From IMG/VR virus record IMGVR_UViG_3300017963_000201, positions 80,960-144,959 of that record: DNA of 64,000 nucleotides; one strand, written 5' to 3'. The position numbers were made by a program, and so were the translations under genes. Each line of letters begins with the position of its first letter. Position 1 is the first letter of the stretch. Below are positions 40,921 to 48,613 of this stretch, one piece after another. Source of the stretch: a virus. A model generated the notes under the pieces. That model was not told the DNA's origin. It saw only the letters and a list, made by a program, of their open reading frames with translations, and ran no database searches.

Positions 40921-41438
40921 TATCTTTCCTTCATAGCTGTTTCTTGTAAAGCCTTAACCACGTCATACTTAGCATTCTTTATCTCACTTGCTACAATCCT
41001 AACAACTTGATCTTGGGATACTGGCTTTGGACCTTCCTCGTGCTTCCAATACTTATACAAAGTTTCGAATGCTTCTTTCTTAGTCTTATACGGGCCGAAT
41101 ACATGAGTATACTCTATGCTCCAGAAATACCAGCCGGGTTTATCGTACCCTGCAAGTTTCATATCGTCGTTCTGAGGATCTTCAAAATACCTCACAGGCA
41201 TCCTGGTATGAAACTCTACATAAGCTACTACTGCAGCTTCGGCAAAAGTTAAGTACTTCCACTGATCTTTAGACTTTATGTAAGAGATTGCACCCAAGAC
41301 AGTTATACTATTCTTACTATAATTATACCAATCCCGCCAAGGTAAATCTTCTTCGAGAATGTATCCTGCCACTGTCTGTACGGAATCGCTATCAGTTTCT
41401 AGACCACACGCTCTTGCTGAATCCAAGTAGCTCTTCAT
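40920..41438 (-). CDS. hypothetical protein
   Basis: 172 residues rich in tryptophan/tyrosine (DLPWRDWYNYSKNS, YDKPGWYFWSIEY). Helical C-terminus. Unknown function. Confidence 0.55.
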   Translation of the reverse strand: MKSYLDSARACGLETDSDSVQTVAGYILEEDLPWRDWYNYSKNSITVLGAISYIKSKDQWKYLTFAEAAVVAYVEFHTRMPVRYFEDPQNDDMKLAGYDKPGWYFWSIEYTHVFGPYKTKKEAFETLYKYWKHEEGPKPVSQDQVVRIVASEIKNAKYDVVKALQETAMKER

Positions 41439-41698
41439 GGCTTTGTATTATCCAATTCTCTTTTCTGTTCTTTAGTTAATTTTTTCTTTTCTTCAGGGAT
41501 AAGTGACATAACCACTCTCTCCATCTCTTCTATAGACACAAGCATCTCAGACATAGCATTGGTAACCTTATCCCAATCCTTTTGCATTTTCTTTAGCTCT
41601 CCGGAAGCAAACTCAGAAGATGTTATTAATGACTTGGCATATAGCCTAAGCTCGTTCAAATGACCTTTCAAGGTTCTAGCTACGGATTGGGTAGACAT
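41435..41698 (-). CDS. hypothetical coiled-coil protein
   Basis: 87 residues, helical throughout with a lysine/glutamate-rich end (PEEKKKLTKEQKRELD). Coupled to the next gene by overlap. Confidence 0.55.
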   Translation of the reverse strand: MSTQSVARTLKGHLNELRLYAKSLITSSEFASGELKKMQKDWDKVTNAMSEMLVSIEEMERVVMSLIPEEKKKLTKEQKRELDNTKP

Positions 41699-41896
41699 TT
41701 ATCTATACCTATAGTTCGATTTAGTAATTAATTCCCATATTACTTTCCTTAGTGTTTGTATCACAGACTCTATTACATTATCTGTGGCTAACCAAAAATT
41801 ACTTAATAACTTATCACAGACAGATCTTAATGAGTTACGTGGGTACAATTGTTTAAATAGACCATCCGCAGCCATCTTTTTATCAAGGGACTTCAT
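41699..41896 (-). CDS. hypothetical protein
   Basis: 65 residues, helical and basic. The TAA stop lies directly after the next gene's ATG region. Unknown. Confidence 0.5.
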   Translation of the reverse strand: MKSLDKKMAADGLFKQLYPRNSLRSVCDKLLSNFWLATDNVIESVIQTLRKVIWELITKSNYRYR

Positions 41897-42197
41897 CTTC
41901 GTCCCTCACAATATGCTTTTTCCCACAGACCCAACCCTCATCATAATCTACAGGTTCACCCGGATCGACCATAACCGCACTGCTAGAAACGTCTGACCAA
42001 TTCATATTACCTTCGGCCCACTCTTTAATCTCATCCTTATTAGATTCAAATAGCTCCGTAGTTTCTTTCAGAGCTTTATCAAAACTTATATTATCCCTCT
42101 CGGCGTAATACTCTGCTCTGTCATTCGCAATAACTTCAACAGGAATCTTCCAGGTTGATCCATCCAACATCTTTACGTGCAAATACCAATTTTTCAT
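41883..42197 (-). CDS. hypothetical protein
   Basis: 104 residues from ATG 42197 with GAGGAGCGG upstream; the frame to 42266 is rejected. MKNWYLHVKMLDGSTWKIPV, then YAERDNISFDKALKE. A pattern seen in unnamed phage proteins (from memory). Function unknown. Confidence 0.6.
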   Translation of the reverse strand: MKNWYLHVKMLDGSTWKIPVEVIANDRAEYYAERDNISFDKALKETTELFESNKDEIKEWAEGNMNWSDVSSSAVMVDPGEPVDYDEGWVCGKKHIVRDEDEVP

Positions 42198-42535
42198 AGC
42201 CGCTCCTCGATTTCGTTTAATACACGCTTTAGCTTTCCTGCCAAAGCCTCCAAACCTTCCTTGCATGCCTTATCAGGATCCCTCCCACTTAGTTTATAGG
42301 AATCCACATTCAAACCTTTAACATGCATCCATAAACCATCATAATCCTCATCTATAGTAAAATATACCCTACCCAGATTAATATTCACCACGGTCTTATC
42401 TGCCAAAAACTCACTACAATTCTTATTCCCCATAGTCTTTCCTTTAAGGCACTCAGTATAGCCACCTGGATCGTCTTTTCCTAATGCATCGTAATAAAGA
42501 AAGCGACATTTACAGCAAGGCTCTAGAGTATTCAT
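42194..42535 (-). CDS. cysteine-containing hypothetical protein
   Basis: 113 residues. The N-terminus CCKCRFLYYDALGKDDPGG resembles phage zinc-knuckle proteins. The C-terminal two thirds are alpha/beta. Coupled by four-base overlaps on both sides. Confidence 0.55.
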   Translation of the reverse strand: MNTLEPCCKCRFLYYDALGKDDPGGYTECLKGKTMGNKNCSEFLADKTVVNINLGRVYFTIDEDYDGLWMHVKGLNVDSYKLSGRDPDKACKEGLEALAGKLKRVLNEIEERL

Positions 42536-42720
42536 TGTATATGACCTGTACCTAATCTTTCAATAATAAGTGCATCGGGAAATACTTTACTTACTTCCTG
42601 AGCATCCTTACAGATGATATAAATTATACCCAGGTCAGCTTTTACGTACTTATCATTAATAACCACGGTATCATGCAACACATTGGTGCATTCCAATTTT
42701 ACCCTATAACAGTAAACCAT
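42532..42720 (-). CDS. hypothetical protein
   Basis: 62 residues with beta-alpha pattern (DLGIIYIICKDAQEVSKVF). One-base overlap with the upstream gene. Unknown. Confidence 0.5.
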   Translation of the reverse strand: MVYCYRVKLECTNVLHDTVVINDKYVKADLGIIYIICKDAQEVSKVFPDALIIERLGTGHIQ

Positions 42721-43040
42721 TATACGTCCTTTTTCTTACCAAACCCGGTACGTTCTGCTAAAATTGCAATCCCATCCTTATACGAATCGTCTCTCCAGCC
42801 CAGAATCTCTCTTAGGCACTTCAAAGCAAAGCTATCCTTACCAAACCCTGCCTGAACCGCAAGGAATGATTCTCTGAGCCTCTGAACGGCCCCTGCCGCG
42901 CATTCTACCGCTTGTAGCATCTGGGATTGCTCCCATGCTTCCCAGTGCTCTACTCTTTTAGTGGCTTCAGATGGGGGATTATTAATATTATAATACTTAG
43001 CAAAAACTGACGCCCAAACCAATTGTTCTCCGAGTGTCAT
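42720..43040 (-). CDS. hypothetical helical protein
   Basis: 106 residues, alpha-helical (QMLQAVECAAGAVQRLRES) with a CLREILGWRDDSYKD segment. Unknown. Confidence 0.55.
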   Translation of the reverse strand: MTLGEQLVWASVFAKYYNINNPPSEATKRVEHWEAWEQSQMLQAVECAAGAVQRLRESFLAVQAGFGKDSFALKCLREILGWRDDSYKDGIAILAERTGFGKKKDV

Positions 43041-43047
43041 AGCCCAA

Positions 43048-43308
43048 TCAACCTATCCTCATCCCACGTAGGGATTCAGTTTCGTATTTGTTTCTTTCAG
43101 CAAGCTTACAAGCCAAACATCTTAAAAGCCAACTATCCTTCTCTTCTAACGCTATGGGTTGTCCTCGGTTATCTTTAGCATGGAATATCTGGCAGTAGTA
43201 AAGAGTACCGAATTTGTTAGTTCTTAGAAAAACACAAAACTTACCTGGTTCACTCGCGCAGGTATTTTCACCGCAATTTATCTCCAGCCTTATAATTTTC
43301 ACACTCAT
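43048..43308 (-). CDS. cysteine-rich hypothetical protein
   Basis: 86 residues with six cysteines (CGENTCASEPGKFC, YYCQIFH, RCLACKLAE), probably metal-binding. The start overlaps the decayed zinc-finger frame behind it. Confidence 0.55.
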   Translation of the reverse strand: MSVKIIRLEINCGENTCASEPGKFCVFLRTNKFGTLYYCQIFHAKDNRGQPIALEEKDSWLLRCLACKLAERNKYETESLRGMRIG

Positions 43309-43587
43309 GGATCATGCCATCCTCTTCTTGTAATCTCCAATTAGGCTTTCCTCTACTACCAAGATTATACCAAGACAAACCCCCCTTCCCACAGTACTTA
43401 CACTTTAGTGTACCTTCGTATCCTCAATCATGCCATTATCATTTACCCAATCGGCCATATCTCCCATGGCATTCTCCTTAGCTTTTCTACGTGCTCTTTT
43501 CTTACTAACATTATACTGCAAGCAAATCCCGCATTCATTGTGGGGGTGTATCTTATGAGTTCATTTTTCTAATCCGTAGGTTTTCAT
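43268..43587 (-). pseudogene. two-finger zinc protein broken by TGA and a frameshift
   Basis: ATG 43587 reads MKTYGLEK, then TGA (43561-43563). The same frame continues with HPHNECGICLQYN, a basic linker and MADWVNDNGMIED to TAA 43405-43407. Just before that, the adjacent frame opens with LKCKYCGKGGLSWYN and HECENY to TGA 43268-43270. Correcting one stop and one shift gives a single protein of about 107 residues with two zinc sites. The internal ATG 43467 has a strong AAGGAG, so a shorter product may still start there. Confidence 0.5.
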
Positions 43588-43814
43588 GGCATACCAATAA
43601 AAAGTGGGGAGCGCTTCTTTAGGTCAACATAGGGGGTAGTTAACTTTTCCGGTCGCTCCCCACCCAATCTTGTAACAGATTTGGCAGGTTCAAAACTATT
43701 ACAAAATATTCGCAATGTGTCAGAGTCAATCCAAGGGGGACTCCTTTCTTTGCGCCTGCTAGTTAATATGCAAATAGGGTTCTCATAGATATTATCTCTT
43801 GGGGGTTCAGTTAA
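43584..43814 (-). pseudogene. open frame of 76 codons without a start codon
   Basis: The frame from 43814 to TGA 43584-43586 is protein-like (SRRKERSPPWIDSDTL, LGGERPEKLTTPYVDLKK) but has no ATG or GTG; a lone TTG is poorly placed. Part of it coincides with the strong terminator hairpin at 43598-43663. Likely the remnant of a gene whose 5' end is lost. Confidence 0.3.
43598..43663 (-). terminator. intrinsic terminator
   Basis: GTGGGGAGCG (43663-43654 on the minus strand) pairs perfectly over 10 bp with CGCTCCCCAC (43613-43604) around a 40-nt loop, followed by TTTTTATT. Upstream genes from about 45 kb would end here; new initiation is then needed for 43308 and below. Confidence 0.6.
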
Positions 43815-43995
43815 CTATATTAAAAGTATTAATAACAGCATCGGTAATTAAATAACAAATTGGCTCCATCGAACCTAGCTTACCCTTTTCCCACTGGGAA
43901 CTACGTGCAGGAACATACCAATTATTAAGATAAGGATGATAGAATGGTCGCGCCACAATTAAATGAATGCACGTAATCTTTGATACCCTAACCAT
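43807..43995 (-). CDS. hypothetical protein
   Basis: 62 residues, hydrophobic first half (ITCIHLIVARPFYHPYL) and basic middle. Weak ribosome site. Could be genuine or a chance frame in a degraded zone. Confidence 0.4.
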   Translation of the reverse strand: MVRVSKITCIHLIVARPFYHPYLNNWYVPARSSQWEKGKLGSMEPICYLITDAVINTFNIVN

Positions 43996-44064
43996 TAGAA
44001 TAACCCCAGGCTTCGGTATAAATTCTGTCTCTATATATTAAGAACATTAAAATGTAAGGTTAGC

Positions 44065-44361
44065 TCAAGCATTCGGCCCTTTCAAAACCTTCCACGCTTT
44101 AAGTAATCTCGAAACCATAGGTGGGGTATCAGGAAGCAATACCCACCTACCATCTTGAAAATCAATCGTTGTCTCGGCAATGATGGCTAATAATTGTGGG
44201 GGACAGTTATGAGCAAGCTCTTCTAATGTGTTTGCCTTATCTTGGTACTCTTGTGCTTTCTCTCTGTACTCTCGGGCAAGATTTAGGATTTGCTCAATCT
44301 GTGTTGGTTGTTGTTCTTCTTCTTTGGTCTTTTCTTCTGTCTCCAAGTCTTTCCCATTCAT
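44065..44361 (-). CDS. hypothetical helical protein
   Basis: 98 residues: glutamate-rich coiled coil (about 1-50), then AIIAETTIDFQDGRWVLLP. Overlaps the upstream gene by 68 bases in another frame. Confidence 0.5.
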   Translation of the reverse strand: MNGKDLETEEKTKEEEQQPTQIEQILNLAREYREKAQEYQDKANTLEELAHNCPPQLLAIIAETTIDFQDGRWVLLPDTPPMVSRLLKAWKVLKGPNA

Positions 44362-44797
44362 CGAGCTTGCTCCTTATCTTTTCCTTAGCTTCTTTAGTTT
44401 TTGTCGTCACTGTGTCTACTAGCATTATACCACTCATTACCTTATCAAACAGTGCCTCATGAATTCTTAATCTTTCCCCTATAAGATAAAGATGGTCAGC
44501 AACGATCTCTAGCTTATTCTCGTCCTCTTCCAAGGCCCCATCGTAACGATCCTGTAGCCTATCCAGGATAACATCAAAGGACTCTCGGAGCTTGTGCATA
44601 CTTGAGCGCCAATCATTATAGACCTGCGTCTCAAACCACTTTTGGTATTGTTTAAAATGCACATGGAAAAGAGATTTGATCAAAAGCATAACTAGGAGCA
44701 TCCATACGGCTGAAACCACAAGTACCATCTTGAACAAGGGCAGTAACCCAATAGTGACTTGTTGGCCTGTAATGTAATAGTAGTCTTGTGGATTCAT
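44294..44797 (-). CDS. membrane-anchored coiled-coil protein
   Basis: 167 residues. One strong transmembrane segment (about 17-44, MVLVVSAVWMLLVMLLI) followed by a long charged coiled coil. Topology suggests an inner-membrane protein with a soluble helical domain; a spanin-like or phage membrane role is possible but not shown. Confidence 0.6.
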   Translation of the reverse strand: MNPQDYYYITGQQVTIGLLPLFKMVLVVSAVWMLLVMLLIKSLFHVHFKQYQKWFETQVYNDWRSSMHKLRESFDVILDRLQDRYDGALEEDENKLEIVADHLYLIGERLRIHEALFDKVMSGIMLVDTVTTKTKEAKEKIRSKLDEWERLGDRRKDQRRRTTTNTD

Positions 44798-44829
44798 ACC
44801 TAATATTATATCTAGGTTTTACTATCTTA

Positions 44830-45060
44830 TTAAATTATTATCCCTAACCGCCTTCCGACTAACTCAATAATAGCTTGATCTACTTCTTTAGCATATCTCA
44901 ATGCCTCTTGTTGGCTTTCCAAATCTTTCAAGAAATACCCAGACCGCCCAGAATTAGGCGAGGGCATTAATTCAACCAACCAAGGCTTATCTAAATTACT
45001 CATAGGAATGTCATAGCGTACTTGAACAAACACAAGATTATTTTTATCTATTGGTTTCAT
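44830..45060 (-). CDS. hypothetical protein
   Basis: 76 residues from ATG 45060 (MKPIDKNNLVFVQVRYDI); the frame is open to 45111. C-terminal helix with EVDQAIIELVGRR. Unknown. Confidence 0.45.
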   Translation of the reverse strand: MKPIDKNNLVFVQVRYDIPMSNLDKPWLVELMPSPNSGRSGYFLKDLESQQEALRYAKEVDQAIIELVGRRLGIII

Positions 45061-45238
45061 TACCCATGTGTCTTTGTATAGGCACAGCGTAAGCATTGGA
45101 AAAGCTAACACCAGGAAGATTAAGAACCATACCCAAGACTTTTACTAGGTATGATCCTAATGCGGCATACATGGTATCATAAACCCCAACCTTACAATAC
45201 GCTCTACCCCAAACTATTTCTCGCATTCTATACCCCAT
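45044..45238 (-). CDS. hypothetical protein with hydrophobic middle
   Basis: 64 residues with a weakly hydrophobic middle segment (about 20-45). Overlaps neighbours by 17 and 25 bases. Possibly membrane-associated. Confidence 0.4.
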   Translation of the reverse strand: MGYRMREIVWGRAYCKVGVYDTMYAALGSYLVKVLGMVLNLPGVSFSNAYAVPIQRHMGNETNR

Positions 45239-45570
45239 GCCTCACAGAGTTTTCTGATTACTACCTCAAGCTTGACTACCTTATCATAGGTTGCTTCTTG
45301 TAGGTCTCGTTCATAGTCTAGCATTTGATTAGCTACCCTATCCCAGGCTTCATCCTTGGTAGCTTGATCTCTTTCCTTTATTCTTTGGAAGTACCTAGCA
45401 CATGCTGCCCCGGTTACGATAACATCAGGTAAAAGTTTTCCGGCTACCGCGTCCCACCAATTCTTTTTCGAGTAACCTTGATTAGTATAGTGCTCCATAA
45501 GAGGCATACACTCTTCAATAGCTTTGATTAATCTTTGCTCATCCTCTTCTGTCCACTTATGACTCTTCAT
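45214..45570 (-). CDS. Myb/SANT-like DNA-binding protein
   Basis: 118 residues. KWTEEDEQRLIKAIEECMP begins a three-helix Myb/SANT-like pattern with spaced tryptophans (KKNWWDAVAGKLLP, then a helix with CARYFQRIKE), followed by a coiled coil. Such domains bind DNA and occur in phage regulatory or accessory proteins. No partner domain seen. Confidence 0.6.
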   Translation of the reverse strand: MKSHKWTEEDEQRLIKAIEECMPLMEHYTNQGYSKKNWWDAVAGKLLPDVIVTGAACARYFQRIKERDQATKDEAWDRVANQMLDYERDLQEATYDKVVKLEVVIRKLCEAWGIECEK

Positions 45571-45808
45571 TGGTCATACCCCACTGGTACATGGCTCTTT
45601 TAATTAACTTATCTTTCTCTTCTACGGTTTTTTTATCAAGTACCGCTTCTAGAATTGTCTTTACGGATTCTTTAAGAGATTTAATCTTAAGATCATTTTC
45701 GTTGTGTGTCGCATCCGCAAGCATGGCAATACTTATAGGGATGGCCCTCATATATGTCGCTGGGTGATCCAGAAGCATATCTCTTATTGACCTTTCATAC
45801 TTGTCCAT
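45557..45808 (-). CDS. hypothetical helical protein
   Basis: 83 residues, alpha-helical, basic C-terminus (KDKLIKRAMYQWGM). Coupled to the Myb-like gene. Unknown. Confidence 0.5.
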   Translation of the reverse strand: MDKYERSIRDMLLDHPATYMRAIPISIAMLADATHNENDLKIKSLKESVKTILEAVLDKKTVEEKDKLIKRAMYQWGMTNEES

Positions 45809-45932
45809 TACGACTCTTTCCTATATTTAGTAAGCGGTAATTACCTACCCTCCAGTGATCCAACCAAAGAACCTTTTTCTTGCACCCATTACAAATTAAC
45901 CAAGTACCTTGTTTATCTCTATAGATTGACAT
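45795..45932 (-). CDS. 45-residue zinc-knuckle protein
   Basis: ATG 45932 after GAGGGGG. MSIYRDKQGTWLICNGCKKK, then WLDHWRVGNYRLL. One C-x2-C pair and a histidine. Overlaps both neighbours by short stretches. Clear ribosome site and protein-like content. Confidence 0.55.
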   Translation of the reverse strand: MSIYRDKQGTWLICNGCKKKVLWLDHWRVGNYRLLNIGKSRNGQV

Positions 45933-46090
45933 TTACATATGCCCCCTCGTAGCTTTCCTTGGATATCTACTGCCCAGGTATTGGTAAGAGTCTGAAGTAA
46001 AGGTATCCTCGGAATAATGCGTGTAGCTTCATCCATGGAATCATACAGAAAACAAGAATACTCATCAATTCTCTCTATTAAACTTTTCAT
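45896..46090 (-). CDS. hypothetical protein
   Basis: 64 residues, helical first half (IERIDEYSCFLYDSMDEA) and a CKCQSIEI end. Overlaps the next start by 37 bases. Function unknown. Confidence 0.45.
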   Translation of the reverse strand: MKSLIERIDEYSCFLYDSMDEATRIIPRIPLLQTLTNTWAVDIQGKLRGGICKCQSIEINKVLG

Positions 46091-46131
46091 TCCTCAAACT
46101 CAACTCTATTGTCATGCCCACCTTACTAAAA

Positions 46132-46323
46132 CTAGCTAATAGGTACTGAGGATTCATAAAGCACTCTAATATCAGTAATCTTTTGTAAATATTGCCCACC
46201 TCGTCTGGTATCGTAATCTTTTTCAAACAATAACTCCTACATCAATGGGTAATTTAGGTTGTAATAAAGAATCCACCATCCTTGATTGTTTAAAACATAG
46301 ACAGGTAACCAAGCAGGTTTCAT
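46132..46323 (-). other. two alternative readings: TAG-interrupted gene or two micro-genes
   Basis: ATG 46323 overlaps the previous stop and encodes 28 residues (MKPAWLPVYVLNNQGWW and onward) to TAG 46237-46239. The same frame continues 34 codons (YDTRRGGQYLQKITDIRVLY) to TAG-TTT-TAG-TAA at 46132. Alternatively the TAGGAG is stop plus ribosome site for a TTG-start frame 46226 to 46065 (53 codons, MKKITIPDEVGNIYKR). Both readings are protein-like. Confidence 0.4.
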
Positions 46324-46430
46324 TTAGCTATATCCTTTCGGAGTCTTTGATCTATTAGTAACCTACCCAAAAGCATATTATCTTTATTTAGTGACTCAAT
46401 ACCCTTGGGTGAACAATAACGATCTTTCAT
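46320..46430 (-). CDS. 36-residue hypothetical protein
   Basis: ATG 46430 to TGA 46320: MKDRYCSPKGIESLNKDN and a basic end. Coupled to the next frame by ATGA. No strong ribosome site. Confidence 0.4.
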   Translation of the reverse strand: MKDRYCSPKGIESLNKDNMLLGRLLIDQRLRKDIAK

Positions 46431-46461
46431 AAGATTTAACTGTACAAGAAGTAATCTGTGA

Positions 46462-46695
46462 TTAATTGCTATCATTCTCTAAACTCTTATCCACTTCAAT
46501 TCTAAATTTGGCATACCATCTACCATCACTAGTTGGTTGCAAAGGTACTATAGGTTTAATCGAAAAAAGAAATCCGTACTTTTCAATAACCCACTTCCTT
46601 AAGTTATCCAATGCCTCTATTCTATCGCTTCCTCGTACTTTGACTTCAAGCTCTTCCAAAGGGATTCTCCCATTATATGTTGATTTACACGCCAC
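46462..46695 (-). CDS. hypothetical protein
   Basis: 77 residues, small alpha/beta (DRIEALDNLRKWVIEKYGF, GRWYAKFRIEVDK). Unknown function. Confidence 0.5.
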   Translation of the reverse strand: MACKSTYNGRIPLEELEVKVRGSDRIEALDNLRKWVIEKYGFLFSIKPIVPLQPTSDGRWYAKFRIEVDKSLENDSN

Positions 46696-46763
46696 AAAAA
46701 ATGGGGATAACAGTAGCCTTTACCCATGAGGACACGAAAATATAATTTGCTTATATATATATA

Positions 46764-47048
46764 TTATTTAATTTCTTCATTTTTGTTCCACGTGGAACAT
46801 TGATCCACTTCCTCAACACTTATCTTGACTTCTTCACGACTAATAATTAACTCACACATGTATTTCTCTGTCCCATTGCTCTCTGAAACTATCTTTGCCC
46901 CTATAACTTCTGGCTTTACATTAAATGTTAATCTTTTTTTATCATCCCCTGTGGCATCTTGCAACATTATAGATGTCAAAAATGGAACATTAACTATTAA
47001 GTTTTGATCCATTTCCTCTAGGATATAAATTAATTCTTTGATAGTCAT
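46764..47048 (-). CDS. hypothetical protein whose end contains a parS palindrome
   Basis: 94 residues: helix, then LIVNVPFLTSIML, then beta pattern KYMCELIISREEVKI. Codons for residues near 86-91 form the 16-bp palindrome TGTTCCACGTGGAACA. The sequence after the gene is an AT-rich TATATATATATATATT run. Unknown function. Confidence 0.5.
   Translation of the reverse strand: MTIKELIYILEEMDQNLIVNVPFLTSIMLQDATGDDKKRLTFNVKPEVIGAKIVSESNGTEKYMCELIISREEVKISVEEVDQCSTWNKNEEIK
46784..46799. promoter_or_regulatory. perfect parS-like ParB-binding site
   Basis: TGTTCCACGTGGAACA, an uninterrupted 16-bp palindrome identical to the chromosomal parS form known from pseudomonads and one or two bases from the general bacterial consensus. 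It sits at the 3' end of a small gene, next to an AT-rich tract. The window has ParB-fold proteins (28933, 47254) but no classic ParA/ParB pair. Binding is inferred. Confidence 0.6.
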
Positions 47049-47239
47049 TCTTCATTACCATCATTAATAATTACAGTATGCATAAACTTACCTAATGCAT
47101 GCTCAAGAAAAAAAGTAACAGGACCTATCCCCAAATCCCCAGTTGTCGGTGCTTTATCTTCGTAAGGTATACTCTTATTCAAAGCCCATACCAAGCAATC
47201 AAAAATATGGTAGGACATAAGCCTAATAATACTTTTCAC
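47045..47239 (-). CDS. hypothetical protein
   Basis: 64 residues with a hydrophobic N-terminal part and GIGPVTFFLEHALGKFMHTV. Coupled to the parS-bearing gene by four-base overlap. Unknown. Confidence 0.5.
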   Translation of the reverse strand: MKSIIRLMSYHIFDCLVWALNKSIPYEDKAPTTGDLGIGPVTFFLEHALGKFMHTVIINDGNEE

Positions 47240-47253
47240 CCAAAATCCCCAAT

Positions 47254-47775
47254 CTATAGACTGTCTTTCTTCACAGTATTAAGTAACTCCCTAACCCTTG
47301 CGATCTCTTTATCATCATGGACTACCCCACCCGAGTTAATATCTAGGTACCACTGCAATACATCTTTGTAATGGTTCAGATCATTTACATAGAACAGAAA
47401 ATCATGCCTATGTAATCGCAGTGTTCCTTGGTACTCATTTCTATAATAACCAAATGCTTTGACTTCGTTGTTCAAAAACCTTCTTACGGCTGTTAGCCTT
47501 TGCAAACCATCAACCAACAACATAGGACCCTTAAAATCCCCCATCCACCCAGGGCAATTGAAAAGTATATCCCGCCCAGTTCTGCCCCCTCTTAAAATCC
47601 ACTCAACATATCTAGACCTTTGGGTATCATTCCAAACAGGACCCCTTTGGAATTCCGGCTCTAAATTTAGATTGTACGTATTGTAGCTGTCTAGCATGTC
47701 CTCTACGTAATCCCAAGATACATTGACGTAGTAATTAGCATACGTTATCTGTTTTATATCGGCAAAATTAGGCAT
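47254..47775 (-). CDS. DUF262 (GmrS/ParB-fold) domain protein
   Basis: 173 residues. DUF262 landmarks are FQRGPVWNDTQRSRYVEWIL (about 43-62), LLVDGLQRLTAVRRFL (about 86-101) and YLDINSGGVVHD near the end. The fold is ParB-like, and in GmrSD it hydrolyses NTP to drive DNA cleavage. This short copy lacks the HNH/GmrD part, so it may be a stand-alone NTP-binding or decoy protein. DGLQRLTA replaces the usual DGQQRLTA. Confidence 0.75.
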   Translation of the reverse strand: MPNFADIKQITYANYYVNVSWDYVEDMLDSYNTYNLNLEPEFQRGPVWNDTQRSRYVEWILRGGRTGRDILFNCPGWMGDFKGPMLLVDGLQRLTAVRRFLNNEVKAFGYYRNEYQGTLRLHRHDFLFYVNDLNHYKDVLQWYLDINSGGVVHDDKEIARVRELLNTVKKDSL

Positions 47776-47784
47776 AAAATTTTC

Positions 47785-47889
47785 CTACACCTGAGAATGT
47801 TCCAATACCCATTGGGTAGCACCCTCTACTAACCCACAATAATTAAAAAAGACACCGCTCCGAAATTCTATCGTCACAAAACGATACAT
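47785..47889 (-). CDS. 34-residue hypothetical protein
   Basis: ATG 47889 to TAG 47785: MYRFVTIEFRSGVFFNYCG and helix. Lies inside the end of the preceding gene in another frame and just before the DUF262 start. Confidence 0.4.
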   Translation of the reverse strand: MYRFVTIEFRSGVFFNYCGLVEGATQWVLEHSQV

Positions 47890-48013
47890 ATTCGTACTTA
47901 AGAAATCCCTCTGGGACATAATCATGAGATTGAATTTTACAGTTTTCATCATAACACACGAGATAAAGATGCACCCCAGAATTCCTTAATCGGTCTTCTC
48001 CAGCAGTATACAT
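47843..48013 (-). CDS. 56-residue hypothetical protein
   Basis: ATG 48013 to TAA 47843: SGVHLYLVCYDENCKIQSHD and CDDRISERC; four cysteines. Protein-like and fills an otherwise empty 450-bp stretch. No strong ribosome site. Confidence 0.45.
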   Translation of the reverse strand: MYTAGEDRLRNSGVHLYLVCYDENCKIQSHDYVPEGFLKYEYVSFCDDRISERCLF

Positions 48014-48225
48014 CGGGTAGCCCTATTCTGGATATATTTAAAATTAACATTAATTTCTTTTCCCGTAGCTCTTACAAGAACCCTGTAGCCATCATCTGTT
48101 TCTTACCTTATCTCAATAATATTACAGGATGGAGTTAAAAAGAGATCCCCAGGTTTTACGTTATATAAATAGTTCTTTGGCATACTGCGTACCCCACACT
48201 CTATTAATTCTTCTATCTTTCTCAT
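47986..48225 (-). pseudogene. small gene interrupted by in-frame TAA
   Basis: ATG 48225 overlaps the upstream stop and encodes 40 residues (MRKIEELIECGVRSMPKN) to TAA 48103-48105. The same frame then runs 38 codons (DDGYRVLVRATGKEINVNF) to TAA 47986-47988. The two halves read as one small beta protein. Nonsense mutation or sequence error likely. Confidence 0.45.
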
Positions 48226-48416
48226 GATAAGGGATCTTTCGTCGGCAGACTATGACATTGCTCTTGCTCCACAATTACAACAGCATCAAGCATAGTATCC
48301 CTATCATTATACATACCCAGCCGTAGGAAATCTATGGTGCCCCTTTCAAGCACCTGTGTGCATCGCACCATAAGATTCCCATATCTACCATTTTGCACTG
48401 CTTTTACTTTTATCAT
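48222..48416 (-). CDS. hypothetical protein
   Basis: 64 residues from ATG 48416 (frame open to 48434). Beta pattern KVKAVQNGRYGNLMVRC. Unknown. Confidence 0.45.
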   Translation of the reverse strand: MIKVKAVQNGRYGNLMVRCTQVLERGTIDFLRLGMYNDRDTMLDAVVIVEQEQCHSLPTKDPLS

Positions 48417-48418
48417 TT

Positions 48419-48613
48419 TTAATCTAAAGTCCAATAGTAAAAATAGTCTTCATGTTCTAAAACCGCTTCGGTATAGACTTCTACAGCATGACAAACGCTA
48501 ACAGAGGATCTATGTATATTATTTAGCAATAGCCTACTAATCATACACTGATCATGATTTTTGATCTCGAAATCCTGCTGCATACTAAATAATCTTTCAG
48601 CTATCGATACCAA
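48419..48613 (-). CDS. hypothetical protein
   Basis: 64 residues from a TTG at 48613 ten bases after the pentapeptide gene's stop; an ATG at 48583 is an alternative. Helical with HDQCMISRLLLNNIH. Unknown. Confidence 0.4.
   Translation of the reverse strand: MVSIAERLFSMQQDFEIKNHDQCMISRLLLNNIHRSSVSVCHAVEVYTEAVLEHEDYFYYWTLD

Noticed and set aside
46700-46775. Replication origin next to parS (AT-rich tract and a TGTTATCCCC resembling a DnaA box)
   Set aside because: Only one imperfect box and no iterons or skew evidence; too weak to annotate.
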